Counted from the stretch's first letter, positions 42,849 through 51,462 are shown. The stretch: DNA of 64,000 nucleotides from Fervidibacter sinensis (GCA_032161045.1 JAVHTH010000001.1), one strand, 5' to 3'. The notes: generated from the sequence alone by a model not told the origin. Program-made: numbers and translations.

Positions 42849-43340
42849 GTGCGTTTCATCGCCGATGTCATGTTAGGGAAGTTGGCGAGATGGCTTCGGA
42901 TTCTCGGCTACGATGTCGTCTATGACCCCAACGCCGAAGATGAAATTCTTGTTGCCCGTGCCGTCACCGAAGGGAGAATCTTGCTTACGAAAGACAGATA
43001 CTTGATTGAAAGATGGCGGAAGAAACTTCGCCAAAACGGTTACTTGCTTCTGAAAAGTGACGATTGGCGAGAGCAACTGAAAGAAACCATCTCACACTTT
43101 GGGCTTGATGTCCAAAACCACCGCATGACCCGCTGTCCCGATTGCAACGGTTTGCTTGAAGAAGTGCCGAAGGAATCTGTGCGTTATAAAGTCCCGTTTT
43201 TCGTTTTCACCGTCCATGAGCGCTTTGCCCGTTGCACCCAGTGCGGGAAAGTTTACTGGGCTGGCAGCCACTACGAACGGATGAACGCCACTTTGGACGA
43301 ACTTTTGCGTGAACTTCAAAGTCATTTGGGCAATGCGTGA
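42849..43340 (+). CDS. Mut7-C family RNase-like protein with zinc ribbon
   Basis: The 163-residue protein starts with RFIADVMLGKLARWLRILGY, the Mut7-C hallmark, and has acidic residues of a PIN-like nuclease fold (VYDPNAEDEILVARA, LTKDRYLIER). A C-terminal zinc ribbon has two Cys pairs, TRCPDCNGLL and ARCTQCGKVYW. The family is thought to cut RNA but few members are tested. Start at GTG 42849 fits the family's usual N-terminus and has GGAGAG nine bases upstream; ATG 42792 is an in-frame alternative without a ribosome binding site. The stop lies 19 bases inside the convergent beta-helix gene. Confidence 0.87.
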   Translation: MRFIADVMLGKLARWLRILGYDVVYDPNAEDEILVARAVTEGRILLTKDRYLIERWRKKLRQNGYLLLKSDDWREQLKETISHFGLDVQNHRMTRCPDCNGLLEEVPKESVRYKVPFFVFTVHERFARCTQCGKVYWAGSHYERMNATLDELLRELQSHLGNA

Positions 43341-44500
43341 GCGCCGACTTTACGGGCTGGGCTATCTGGCGCAACTCTCAAATCCCCTTGTTCAGGCGAA
43401 ATCAGTTTTGGATCAATTCCGTAGACCCCTTCCTTTTCGGGAACGGGTAGGTTTGGCTTGCTCAATTCAGGCTTGTCCAAGCAATACCACCAGTTGCGGG
43501 CGAAAACGAAGGTTTGCGGTGCAGTTTCAGGACCTATGTTTATGCCTCCCTCAAACCATTCATCTGAGCGAAACACAATCAAGTTGTCAGTGACAGCGCC
43601 ATTTCGGCAAGGGACAAAACCTTCGGCTCGGGTCTCTTGTAAAATTCGGAACGCCCATCGTTTCGGGCGGTAGATCGTATTGAAGCGAACAACAGCACCA
43701 TCAACGCCGACAAATGCAATCGCTGCTGTTGAGCCAATGAATGTGCAACCCTCAACGATAATGTTTTTCGCTTCCGCGTGGGTTTCGCCCACTTTCAATG
43801 GCGGTCTGAAAAACTGCAACCCTGTGCTGCCACCATTTTGCATAGCGCGAGCGCCTGCATGTTCAAAACGACAGCGACGGACCGTTATGTTTGAACTTCC
43901 GCCTTTGGCTTGGATGCCGAAACCTTTGTCATCTTCAAACCGCAAAGTGCAATTTTCAATCACACCATTGTGGCAACCAACCATGTCAATCCCTTGCCCA
44001 CCGTCGCCCCAGCGCTCTACAATGCAGCGCTCTATGCGAAAATCAGTTACTCCTGACAGTTTGATGCCATCGCAATTGCCTTGAGGACCGATGTCACGGA
44101 CTGTCAAGCCAACGAGTTTGATGTGGTGTGAAGGGGTTTCAAAGGTGCCGCCATCGTCAATGTTCAAACCGTTGTAACGGGCGCCGACGAGCACCAAATT
44201 GTGAAGTTCCAGATAGGCTGCTTCGCTGAAATGCAAACATTCACCGCCACTTTTGATGACTGGTGGATTTTTGGGGTCTAAAGCAGCGATGACAATAGGC
44301 TTATTCGGTTCACCCTTGACATTTTGAAAGAACAAGCCACCCTCGTATTCGCCGGGGGAGAGGAGAATTTTCACGCCGGGTTTTGCGTTTAGGATTGCAC
44401 TTTTCAGTTCAACCGAATTGCTGACCTTAACAACCCCTTGCTCTTTTTGGAAGCACACGAACGCTCCAGCAAGCAGAACCAATAGCAATAGCCCACGCAT
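43322..44500 (-). CDS. Secreted right-handed beta-helix protein
   Basis: The 392-residue protein has a signal peptide (RGLLLLVLLAGAFVCF) and the repeated short strands of a right-handed parallel beta-helix, such as IKLVGLTVRDIG, FRIERCIVERWG, GVIENCTLRFED and ITVRRCRFEHAG. Such proteins are often polysaccharide lyases or hydrolases acting outside the cell; catalytic residues cannot be placed. GGAGGTGAAA precedes the ATG. The 3' end overlaps the Mut7-C gene end by 19 bases on the opposite strand. Confidence 0.82.
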   Translation of the reverse strand: MRGLLLLVLLAGAFVCFQKEQGVVKVSNSVELKSAILNAKPGVKILLSPGEYEGGLFFQNVKGEPNKPIVIAALDPKNPPVIKSGGECLHFSEAAYLELHNLVLVGARYNGLNIDDGGTFETPSHHIKLVGLTVRDIGPQGNCDGIKLSGVTDFRIERCIVERWGDGGQGIDMVGCHNGVIENCTLRFEDDKGFGIQAKGGSSNITVRRCRFEHAGARAMQNGGSTGLQFFRPPLKVGETHAEAKNIIVEGCTFIGSTAAIAFVGVDGAVVRFNTIYRPKRWAFRILQETRAEGFVPCRNGAVTDNLIVFRSDEWFEGGINIGPETAPQTFVFARNWWYCLDKPELSKPNLPVPEKEGVYGIDPKLISPEQGDLRVAPDSPARKVGAHALPK

Positions 44501-44555
44501 TTTCGTTTCACCTCCAAACCATCGGGATTTCCTTCACACAGAGTTACGCTAAATT

Positions 44556-44576
44556 CCCGATAGGTAATCGGGTTTT
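44556..44576 (+). other. Hairpin with T-tract upstream of icd
   Basis: CCCGAT/ATCGGG around AGGTA, followed by TTTT, lies 85 bases before the icd start. There is no plus-strand gene just upstream for it to end, so it could be a terminator for read-through or a leader hairpin of icd. Confidence 0.3.
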
Positions 44577-44660
44577 AACCTGACAAACAGCGTTTTTACG
44601 ATTTTTGGTCCTGTCGCCAAAATTTTATGGGCAAAGCACTTCACGAAGGAGGGGAGCGTT

Positions 44661-45920
44661 ATGCAGTTCAAGAAATTGACGCCGCCTGCCGAAGGGGAAA
44701 AGATTGAAGTCAAAGATGGACGCCTTCAAGTCCCCGACAACCCCATCATCGTTTGGATTGAAGGCGATGGGACAGGTCCAGACATTTGGCGTGCAGCCCA
44801 CCCTGTTTTGAACACCGCTGTTGAATTGGCTTACGGCGGCAAGAGAAAAATCGTCTGGTTTGAAGCCTACGCAGGTGAAAAGGCTCAGGCTGTCTATGGT
44901 GAACTCCTACCTGAGGACACCTTTAAGGCAATCGCCGAATATATTGTCGCAATCAAAGGTCCGCTGACAACCCCTGTTGGGACCGGTTTCAGGTCGCTGA
45001 ATGTTACTTTGCGGCAAGAATTGGACTTGTATGCTTGTGTCCGACCAGCAAAGTGGTATGAAGGAGTTCCCTCGCCTATGCGTCACCCCGAAAAAGTCAA
45101 CATGGTTGTTTTCCGAGAAGCAACGGAAGACCTTTACGCAGGCATTGAATGGGAGAAGGGCTCGCCAGAGGCTCTCAAGGTCATTGAATGGCTCAAGAAA
45201 GAGTTTGGGATTGAGGTGCGACCTGATTCTGGAATCGGGATTAAGCCCATTAGCGAATTCGCCACCAAGCGGCTCGTGCGAAAGGCAATCCAATACGCCA
45301 TTGACAACAAACTCCCCACCGTCACCTTTATGCACAAAGGCAACATCATGAAGTATACCGAGGGCGCTTTCATGAAGTGGGCATATGAAGTCGCCCTCAA
45401 TGAATTCCGCGATTATGTGGTTACGGAACAGGAAGTCACTGAACAGTATGGCGGCAAAGTTCCTGAAGGCAAAATCGTTGTCAAGGACCGAATTGCCGAC
45501 AATATGTTCCAGCAGATTCAAACCCGACCAGACGAATACCATGTCATCGCCACGATGAATGTCAACGGTGACTACATCTCGGATGCCCTCGCTGCGATGG
45601 TTGGCGGGCTTGGCATGGCTCCAAGTGCCAACATGGGCGACTACATCGCTCTATTTGAAGCAACTCACGGTTCCGCTCCCAAATACGCTGGCAAAGATGT
45701 TGTCAACCCAAGTTCCGTCATCCTCTCTGGTGTCATGATGCTGCGATATATCGGTTGGCATGAAGCGGCAGATTTGGTTGAGAAGGGAATTTCGGAGACC
45801 ATCAAGCAAAAGAGGGTAACTTATGACTTGGCGAGGCACATCGGCGTTGAACCGATCAAATGCTCTGAGTTCGGTCAGGCTGTCTGCGAGAACATGAGGG
45901 AAATCGCGAAGAAACTTTAA
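44661..45920 (+). CDS. icd: Isocitrate dehydrogenase (NADP+)
   Basis: The 419-residue enzyme converts isocitrate to 2-oxoglutarate in the citric acid cycle. It has VGTGFRSLNVTLRQELDLY, with the Ser that is phosphorylated by AceK in Escherichia coli, ATEDLYAGIEW, VTFMHKGNIMKYTEGAF, and the coenzyme segment FEATHGSAPKYAGKDVVNP, whose Lys-Tyr pair marks NADP rather than NAD use. Length and order match the bacterial homodimeric Icd. AAGGAGGGG precedes the ATG. No aceK is nearby. A MITE-like element starts 33 bases after the stop. Confidence 0.97.
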   Translation: MQFKKLTPPAEGEKIEVKDGRLQVPDNPIIVWIEGDGTGPDIWRAAHPVLNTAVELAYGGKRKIVWFEAYAGEKAQAVYGELLPEDTFKAIAEYIVAIKGPLTTPVGTGFRSLNVTLRQELDLYACVRPAKWYEGVPSPMRHPEKVNMVVFREATEDLYAGIEWEKGSPEALKVIEWLKKEFGIEVRPDSGIGIKPISEFATKRLVRKAIQYAIDNKLPTVTFMHKGNIMKYTEGAFMKWAYEVALNEFRDYVVTEQEVTEQYGGKVPEGKIVVKDRIADNMFQQIQTRPDEYHVIATMNVNGDYISDALAAMVGGLGMAPSANMGDYIALFEATHGSAPKYAGKDVVNPSSVILSGVMMLRYIGWHEAADLVEKGISETIKQKRVTYDLARHIGVEPIKCSEFGQAVCENMREIAKKL

Positions 45921-45952
45921 GCCGAACCCGAGTTGACAACGGTTCACCTGAA

Positions 45953-46085
45953 TAGGACTTACGCAGTTGGTGTCATTTTTGTAGGGGCAGACGATAGTCT
46001 GCCCGAAAACATCCTTTGTAAGGTTTTAAAACCGTCCTTACGGGCGGCTTAGCAGCCGCCCCTACATCCAACTGCGTAACTTCTA
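45953..46085. mobile_element. MITE-like element with 16-bp terminal inverted repeats
   Basis: The ends GGACTTACGCAGTTGG (45955-45970) and its complement (46068-46083) match at 14 of 16 positions and are each flanked by TA, as for IS630/mariner-type insertion. The 133-base element has no gene. Inside are GGGCAGAC/GTCTGCCC around GATA (45985-46004), the palindrome GGTTTTAAAACC (46022-46033) and GGGCGGCT/AGCCGCCC (46042-46061), which match the dispersed hairpin family. The transposase is not in this window. Confidence 0.65.
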
Positions 46086-46098
46086 CTGAAGAAGAAAA

Positions 46099-46122
46099 GG
46101 GGACAGGCAGATGCCTGTCCCC
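46099..46122 (-). terminator. Terminator of the octaheme cytochrome gene (also usable from icd)
   Basis: GGGGACAGGC (46099-46108) pairs perfectly with GCCTGTCCCC (46113-46122) around AGAT. On the minus strand TTTTCTTCTTC follows; on the plus strand AAAAATTTTT follows. Confidence 0.8.
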
Positions 46123-46155
46123 AAAAATTTTTACTCCCGCACTTGCCAGTTTCCG

Positions 46156-47337
46156 CTAAGGTGAATAGGGTGTGGACAGTTTTTGGATTTGCTCGGGGGT
46201 AAGCGGGTCAGCGTAGAGCATTTGCATCAAATCAGCGCCTGACTTGAGAAACACCCACTTTGTCGGGTCAGTGGTTGGGGATTTAGGGTCGCCAGTGTAG
46301 TCAACAAAGTCAAACTTAAGGGCTTGTCGCCAATCGGGAGGGACAGGGATAACCCCTTTGGTATTGACCAACTTACCCTGAGCGGGATCCCACTTTGTCA
46401 CCGTGATTTTCCCAGTCTGCTTGTATTCCTGAATTGCCGCATTGTTATGGCACTCATCGCATTTGCGTGCTTCCTTGACAATCGTGTGAGCGCGGTAAGG
46501 AGCAATGGCAACGAAGGATTTGCCTTTGTAAGTAAGTGTCATCATCGTGCCGGCATAAACTTTACCAGTCCCTTGCCTTCGGACGAGCAAAACGAAATCC
46601 CGCATGACGCCGTAAGGGCGCTTCAAACCGCCTTCAACTTCGCTCTCAAAATGGCAGTTGTAGCAAGAAAGAACTGACTTAGTGTGGCAGGCTGTGCAAT
46701 GAACTTTGGCTAAGTGGATGTTGTGGGCAGTGTTGCTTTTAGGTGCACGGTGGCATCGTTCGCACGCTGCTTCTGTAGCGCCCGGTTCAAGCCACGATGC
46801 ATACTCCCGACCGTCTCCGTGCATTTCTTTTAGAGTGTGGCAACTCATGCACCGGAAGTAGCCTGCACTTCGGTGAACATCAGGATAGCCGAGGGCTATT
46901 TCATTGGCTTGTCGGCGATGGCACTTCAAGCAAATTTGGTCACTAACTCGGTCACCAATTTGCTTATGGCAGTCGTAGCAGTCAGGGGTGTAAGTTTTAG
47001 GGTCAATTGGAGAACCATCAGCCTTGGTGCCCGGGTGGCAATTAAGGCAGCCAATTTGGTTGATAGGAATGTTTGTCAATGTTTCAAAGCCCCCATTCGC
47101 TGCTGAATACCAAGTTGCTTTACCGCGACGAGTCCCATGTAGGCTGGTTGGGAATGCCTGCTCTGGAGGGACTAATGGCTTGACAATTGGACCAGGTGGT
47201 TGGATTCCGCCACCGGGTAATCCACCGACAGGCGGTTTACCATTGCCTCCCCCACACGCTGTGAGGGCAAACATTATGCCCAACAAAATTGCTGAAAACA
47301 CAACACTAATTTTCGCCATCCAGCGCATCCTCGTCAC
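46156..47337 (-). CDS. Octaheme c-type cytochrome lipoprotein
   Basis: The 393-residue protein has a lipoprotein signal with lipobox LTAC (25-28) and a Gly/Pro-rich linker, then eight CXXCH heme sites starting at Cys97, 120, 136, 163, 192, 214, 225 and 293. Extra His residues in the linkers (for example in TSLHG and NIHLAKVH) could be distal ligands. It should be anchored to a membrane facing the periplasm and move electrons. It does not carry the CXXCK site of nitrite reductases, so enzyme activity is doubtful. GGAGGTGACG precedes the ATG. It lies 57 bases downstream of, and in line with, the PAS-LuxR gene. Confidence 0.9.
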   Translation of the reverse strand: MTRMRWMAKISVVFSAILLGIMFALTACGGGNGKPPVGGLPGGGIQPPGPIVKPLVPPEQAFPTSLHGTRRGKATWYSAANGGFETLTNIPINQIGCLNCHPGTKADGSPIDPKTYTPDCYDCHKQIGDRVSDQICLKCHRRQANEIALGYPDVHRSAGYFRCMSCHTLKEMHGDGREYASWLEPGATEAACERCHRAPKSNTAHNIHLAKVHCTACHTKSVLSCYNCHFESEVEGGLKRPYGVMRDFVLLVRRQGTGKVYAGTMMTLTYKGKSFVAIAPYRAHTIVKEARKCDECHNNAAIQEYKQTGKITVTKWDPAQGKLVNTKGVIPVPPDWRQALKFDFVDYTGDPKSPTTDPTKWVFLKSGADLMQMLYADPLTPEQIQKLSTPYSP

Positions 47338-47394
47338 CTCCGCCTAAGAAATTGGCGAGGAGGCGTAAGGGATGCATCATCTTGGTCGGTGAAT

Positions 47395-48081
47395 TTATTC
47401 ACCTAAAAGGGTTAAGGTCAACTCGGGAAGACTCTGACGCAACTGAGCGGCGAAGGCTACCGCTGCGCTTCTGTTCGGCAAGTTCAGTTTTCGGTAAATG
47501 TTTTTCAGATGCGTCCTCAAGGTGTTAAGGGAGATTGTCAACTCACGAGCAATTTCAGCGTTGCTCAACCCTTTCCCCAATAAGCGCAGTATCCTCCATT
47601 CTGTGGGAGTCAAGACATCCGAACTTATCCTGTTCCACTTAAGCGAGGAGTTCCTATGACTGAGCAGCATTCTCACCAACTCTTCAGTGACTTCCAGAGC
47701 GACTTTTCTATCTTCTGTGACATCGCAGGCAAGTAGTGCCCTACCTATCAGTGTCCCCCTTTTAGTTCGGCAAATTCCTACTGTCACCCGCAACAGTCGT
47801 TCTGTGGGATCAGTGACCTTAACTACTCCAGTAACTGGTTCCTCTCTCTGGCAGGCTTCTGCCCAAAAAGCGAGAAGCGAAATATCCGACAGAACTTGTT
47901 GAAGGGGACGACCTATGTCAGAGGGCGAAATACTGAAAACCTCGTGCGCTGCCCGATTGACGAATATTAGTCGGCATCGCGTATCGGTCAGGACGATTGC
48001 TGTGGAGAGACCCTCAAAAGCAAGTCTTATAAGGCAGTCGTAGCAAAAAGGCTTTACACTCTGGCGGTAGGACATCTTCAA
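47395..48081 (-). CDS. PAS domain LuxR-type transcriptional regulator
   Basis: The 228-residue protein has a PAS domain (about residues 15-130) with IVLTDTRCRLIFVNRAAHEVF, and a C-terminal LuxR helix-turn-helix (about 160-225) with LTPTEWRILRLLGKGLSNAEIARELTIS (quoted in part: LTPTEWRILRLLGKG) and TLRTHLKNIYRKLN. It should bind DNA and respond to a signal or cofactor bound by the PAS domain. An N-terminal FCYDC pair could bind a metal or heme. It has its own promoter, with GGAGGG before the ATG, and precedes the octaheme cytochrome gene, which it may control. Confidence 0.85.
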   Translation of the reverse strand: MKMSYRQSVKPFCYDCLIRLAFEGLSTAIVLTDTRCRLIFVNRAAHEVFSISPSDIGRPLQQVLSDISLLAFWAEACQREEPVTGVVKVTDPTERLLRVTVGICRTKRGTLIGRALLACDVTEDRKVALEVTEELVRMLLSHRNSSLKWNRISSDVLTPTEWRILRLLGKGLSNAEIARELTISLNTLRTHLKNIYRKLNLPNRSAAVAFAAQLRQSLPELTLTLLGE

Positions 48082-48132
48082 TCCCTCCGCTTGCCAAGTC
48101 GGTGGATTCTGCAGACCAGAACACTAAGGCAA

Positions 48133-48160
48133 ATTCTAAAGTGCAAATGACGAATGTCAA
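48133..48160 (-). promoter_or_regulatory. Sigma70-type promoter for the PAS-LuxR gene
   Basis: On the minus strand TTGACA (48155-48160), 16-base spacer, TAGAAT (48133-48138; 5 of 6). The start site lies about 45 bases before ATG 48081. Confidence 0.65.
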
Positions 48161-48242
48161 GTTATGATTTCCGTGCGCTCAATGAACCAAAATTCGTATG
48201 GGTCAACTAATACCAAAACTCTGTCAAGGGAGGCGATCGGGG

Positions 48243-49256
48243 ATGTTCAGACCTTTGAGTTCTTTCGCTTTGCTTCTTGCAGTCCTCGCGACAGGGCTTT
48301 TGTCCACCGTCATTAGGGTTCAACCTTTTGAGTTGCCTCAAGGTTTGGGGCTTTCATCTCGCTACCCCGGTGATGTAGGAATCCAAAACGACCCAGCAGT
48401 TCTGTTCACTGAAAACTTTGAGCAAGGAACGATTGAAGAAATTGCGAAACGATGGGGCAACATCAGCAACAAGGGTGGGAAGGTGATGGCTTTCAGCAAT
48501 GATGTTCCGCCTGAAAGTTCTGGTAAGCGTTCTCTGCTTATGACCGCAACATTGGGCGAAAACACTGGTGGTCACCTCTACACTCGCTTTCGTGGGGTTG
48601 ACACTTGCTTTGCTCGCTTTTATGTCAAATTTGCTGAAGATTGCGGCTACATTCATCATTTCGTCACGATTGGCGGTTACAACCCTTCAACCCCTTGGCC
48701 TCAGGGTGGTGCTGGGGAGAGACCTCGCGGTGATGACCGTGTGACTGTCGGGATTGAGCCGTTTGGCGATTACGGTCGCTTCCCACCCCCGGGTATTTGG
48801 AACTTTTACTGCTACTGGCACGAAATGAAGATTTCGGCTGACGGCAAGTATTGGGGCAATGGGTTGCGTCCAGCGAAACCCCAACTTGTCCCGCGTGGGA
48901 GATGGCAATGCGTTGAAGTTATGCTCAAACTCAATTCCGAACCGGAAGCGCCCGATGGCGAACTTGCACTTTGGCTTGATGGGAAATTGGTTGCTCATTT
49001 TGTCAAGGGTGTAAAGCGAAGCAAGTGGACGGGAATGGGTTTCTCCCTTGTGGACGAAAATGGTGAACCCTTTGAAGGTTTCCGGTGGCGAACGAGTAAG
49101 GACCTGAAAATCAACTTTTTCTGGCTACTGCTCTATGTCACTGAACACGCTGTAAAGCAAAACAAGGTCGCCAACCCCAATCCAATCACTCGCGTTTGGT
49201 TTGACGACATTGTCGTGGCAACTCAATACATCGGTCCGATAAAGCCGAAGCGTTGA
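48243..49256 (+). CDS. Secreted protein with jelly-roll (lyase/lectin-like) fold
   Basis: The 337-residue protein has a signal peptide (SFALLLAVLATGLLSTV) and a beta-sandwich pattern: LFTENFEQGTIEEIAKRWG, VDTCFARFYVKFAED, RGRWQCVEVMLKLN, DGELALWLDGKLVAHF and ITRVWFDDIVVATQ. This resembles concanavalin-like polysaccharide lyases and lectins (PL14/PL20-like), but no catalytic residues can be named. GGGAGGCGAT eight bases before ATG 48243 sets the start; an in-frame ATG at 48198 lacks a ribosome binding site. It is divergent from the PAS-LuxR gene. Confidence 0.68.
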   Translation: MFRPLSSFALLLAVLATGLLSTVIRVQPFELPQGLGLSSRYPGDVGIQNDPAVLFTENFEQGTIEEIAKRWGNISNKGGKVMAFSNDVPPESSGKRSLLMTATLGENTGGHLYTRFRGVDTCFARFYVKFAEDCGYIHHFVTIGGYNPSTPWPQGGAGERPRGDDRVTVGIEPFGDYGRFPPPGIWNFYCYWHEMKISADGKYWGNGLRPAKPQLVPRGRWQCVEVMLKLNSEPEAPDGELALWLDGKLVAHFVKGVKRSKWTGMGFSLVDENGEPFEGFRWRTSKDLKINFFWLLLYVTEHAVKQNKVANPNPITRVWFDDIVVATQYIGPIKPKR

Positions 49257-49282
49257 ACCGAGGCGCTTTTGTGACTTCCTTG

Positions 49283-49291
49283 TGCTAAACT
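49283..49291 (+). promoter_or_regulatory. Possible extended -10 promoter for the HerA gene
   Basis: TGCTAAACT matches TGnTATAAT (4 of 6 in the hexamer plus the TG). No -35 is evident. It lies about 58 bases before the ATG at 49349. Confidence 0.35.
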
Positions 49292-49348
49292 TTACTCAGC
49301 AAATGTGGATGGGGCGAGGGGCACCCGCAACGGAACGGTGATCGGGCT

Positions 49349-51016
49349 ATGGGCATTGAAGTTTATCAAGTTCGCGGTGACATCATGGAACTCGTTTTTG
49401 ACCCGCGAGAGGAGGATTTGCGGGTTGGTGAAAGCCTGTGTGTGAGGGAAAGAGACACAGGGCGGGGTCTCATCGTCCAAATTATGGAATTTCGGACTGC
49501 AACTTACCCCTCAATGACCCGAGAGTTGCTTAGGCTGGCTTTGGCAGGAAACGGATGGGCAGCGGAAGCATTGAGGGAGCAAGAGGAGTTAATGGCGAAC
49601 GGTGGTGGGCTACCCTCCAATAACGGTTTGCAACCCTCCGAGGAACGCAACCTGAAAATCGCCGTAGCGAAAATCAGAAGAACTTTGATGCCCAACGGCG
49701 AATGGGACCAGTGGGACGGTTGGATTCCGCACCGTGATGTTGAAGTTTTTCCTGTGCCCGACGACGAGATGTTCCGCCAGTGCGTTGAAATTTTGGGCAA
49801 CCCACTTGAATTGGGTTATACACTCAGAGGCAAGCCCTTCCGAGTTGAAGGAAGGCATATGGAGAAAATCAACATCATCACGGGTGTCAAGGGGTCGGGC
49901 AAGTCGCACCTTGCGAAAGTCATCTTACTGGAATTGATTGAGCGAGGAGCACCGTGCATTGTCTTTGACATCAACCGAGAATACATCCACTTGCCCCGTC
50001 ACTCCGTTGACCCCTTCACAGGCAAAGTTCTCAAGCGCGGGATAGTGCATTTGAAAGTCGGCGAAAACCTGAAAATGGGTTTGCGTCAATTCGGAATTCA
50101 GCCGTTCATCACCCTGATGACCAAATACGGGTTGCCTGAAGTTTCCGCAGTGCAACTTGAAAACCGTCTTTACCAACTTTTCGCCGAAGCCGATGCTCTG
50201 GAGCGCAAGCGTGGTCGCCCATATTTCTTAAGCCTTGACCACTTGATTGAACTCTCCGAACAAGGTCAACTCGTCCCGAATGAAGTTGTCAACAACGCAA
50301 TTCGCACCCGCCTTCAAGCCATCAAGAACACAGGCATATTCGCTTCGCATCCAAACGAAGCCATTGACTTTCGTCGCGAGTATCAAAAAATCCGCGACGG
50401 TGGCGCTTTGGTCATTGACTTGTCCGACCTTTCCTACCTTGCACGGTTCGGATTCGTTCAGGCTCTGCTTGAAATCATCCGAGAAATTTGCGATGAGGAA
50501 AATTTGCTTGGCACAAACCGTTTTCCGTTCGTCTTCTTTGAAGAGGCTCACCTTTACATCAGCAGAAACACCATCAGCGCCATCGTCACCCGTTCGCGCC
50601 ACTTGGGCTTGACCTGCTTTTTCATCACCAACATGATCGGCGGTTTGGACGAATCGGTTTTGAGGCAAGCCGATAACTTGTGGCTTTTGAATGTGCCCTT
50701 TGAAGACGATGTCCGCCACATCGCAAAAAGCGCTTTGACTGACGAACAAACTTTGCTGTCTTATGTCAAGCGCCTAAAGCGCTATCACGCGCTTGCTTTG
50801 GGCAATGTGACGAGGGGTTACCCGATTATCTTTCGCGTCAAGTCACTTAAAGGCATCAACACTGCGGGCGAAACCAAATACTTCTTCCAACCGACCGCGA
50901 CATTACCTGATGTCGGCTCACGCTCCCCAGAAATCCGTCCGCAAGGCAACGGTGGCGACGGCTCGCAACAACCAAGAAACCTCTTCGGCGAATTTTTCAA
51001 TGGAGGAGAGGGATAA
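49349..51016 (+). CDS. HerA-like hexameric ATPase (DNA translocase)
   Basis: The 555-residue protein has an N-terminal HAS-barrel-like part (LRVGESLCVRERDTGRGLIV), Walker A GVKGSGKS (179-186), the FDINREY segment, Walker B FVFFEEAH (394-401) and the sensor SRHLGLTCFFITNM. HerA proteins form hexameric rings that pump DNA; in archaea with the nuclease NurA for end resection, and in bacteria often with Sir2 or nuclease partners in phage defence. No NurA is seen here. Instead the MNT and HEPN genes follow, 20 bases downstream on the same strand. Residues 80-100 form a polar, Gly/Asn-rich linker not seen in all members. Confidence 0.88.
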   Translation: MGIEVYQVRGDIMELVFDPREEDLRVGESLCVRERDTGRGLIVQIMEFRTATYPSMTRELLRLALAGNGWAAEALREQEELMANGGGLPSNNGLQPSEERNLKIAVAKIRRTLMPNGEWDQWDGWIPHRDVEVFPVPDDEMFRQCVEILGNPLELGYTLRGKPFRVEGRHMEKINIITGVKGSGKSHLAKVILLELIERGAPCIVFDINREYIHLPRHSVDPFTGKVLKRGIVHLKVGENLKMGLRQFGIQPFITLMTKYGLPEVSAVQLENRLYQLFAEADALERKRGRPYFLSLDHLIELSEQGQLVPNEVVNNAIRTRLQAIKNTGIFASHPNEAIDFRREYQKIRDGGALVIDLSDLSYLARFGFVQALLEIIREICDEENLLGTNRFPFVFFEEAHLYISRNTISAIVTRSRHLGLTCFFITNMIGGLDESVLRQADNLWLLNVPFEDDVRHIAKSALTDEQTLLSYVKRLKRYHALALGNVTRGYPIIFRVKSLKGINTAGETKYFFQPTATLPDVGSRSPEIRPQGNGGDGSQQPRNLFGEFFNGGEG

Positions 51017-51036
51017 AGGAGCGCTGAGAGAGCAGG

Positions 51037-51462
51037 ATGGGAAGCCTTGAAAAACAACCTCGCACAGTTACACCTGAAAAATGGCAAGAAATCGTCAAAC
51101 GACTCAGTGAAACCTTAAAAGAACGCTCGGAGATAGTTTTCGCTTACTTGCTTGGTTCATTCGCCGAAGGTTCGCCCTTCCGCGATATTGATGTTGCGGT
51201 CTGGGCAGAAGGTACTGACAAGGAGCGGGTGTGGGATTACGAAACGGAGTTGGCAATTGACTTGACAAAAACTTTGGGGATTGAAGTTGATGTGCGGTTG
51301 CTCAACTTCGCACCCGTCGGTTTTTGCATTAACGCTGTCAAAGGCATTTTACTCCTCTCTCGGGACGACGAACTTAGGTTAGCCTTCATTGAACGAATTT
51401 CACGCCTTTACATGGACTTTAGTTGGCTTGCCCGCCAAATGCTCAAGGAGGCTCTGAGATGA
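51037..51462 (+). CDS. MNT-type nucleotidyltransferase, antitoxin of HEPN/MNT pair
   Basis: The 141-residue protein has the nucleotidyltransferase core GSFAEGSPFRDIDVAV with Gly40-Ser41 and Asp50-x-Asp52, and the third acidic residue Asp85 in GIEVDVRLLN. In HepT/MntA systems the MNT protein neutralises the HEPN toxin, in studied cases by adding AMP to a Tyr near the toxin's active site. The active-site spacing (eight residues between GS and DxD) is the short variant often seen in thermophiles. The stop overlaps the start of the HEPN gene, so the pair is translationally coupled. Proximity to HerA is notable. Confidence 0.9.
   Translation: MGSLEKQPRTVTPEKWQEIVKRLSETLKERSEIVFAYLLGSFAEGSPFRDIDVAVWAEGTDKERVWDYETELAIDLTKTLGIEVDVRLLNFAPVGFCINAVKGILLLSRDDELRLAFIERISRLYMDFSWLARQMLKEALR

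Noticed and set aside
44907..45542. 211-residue minus-strand frame
   Set aside because: Antisense to icd, whose reading frame is certain.
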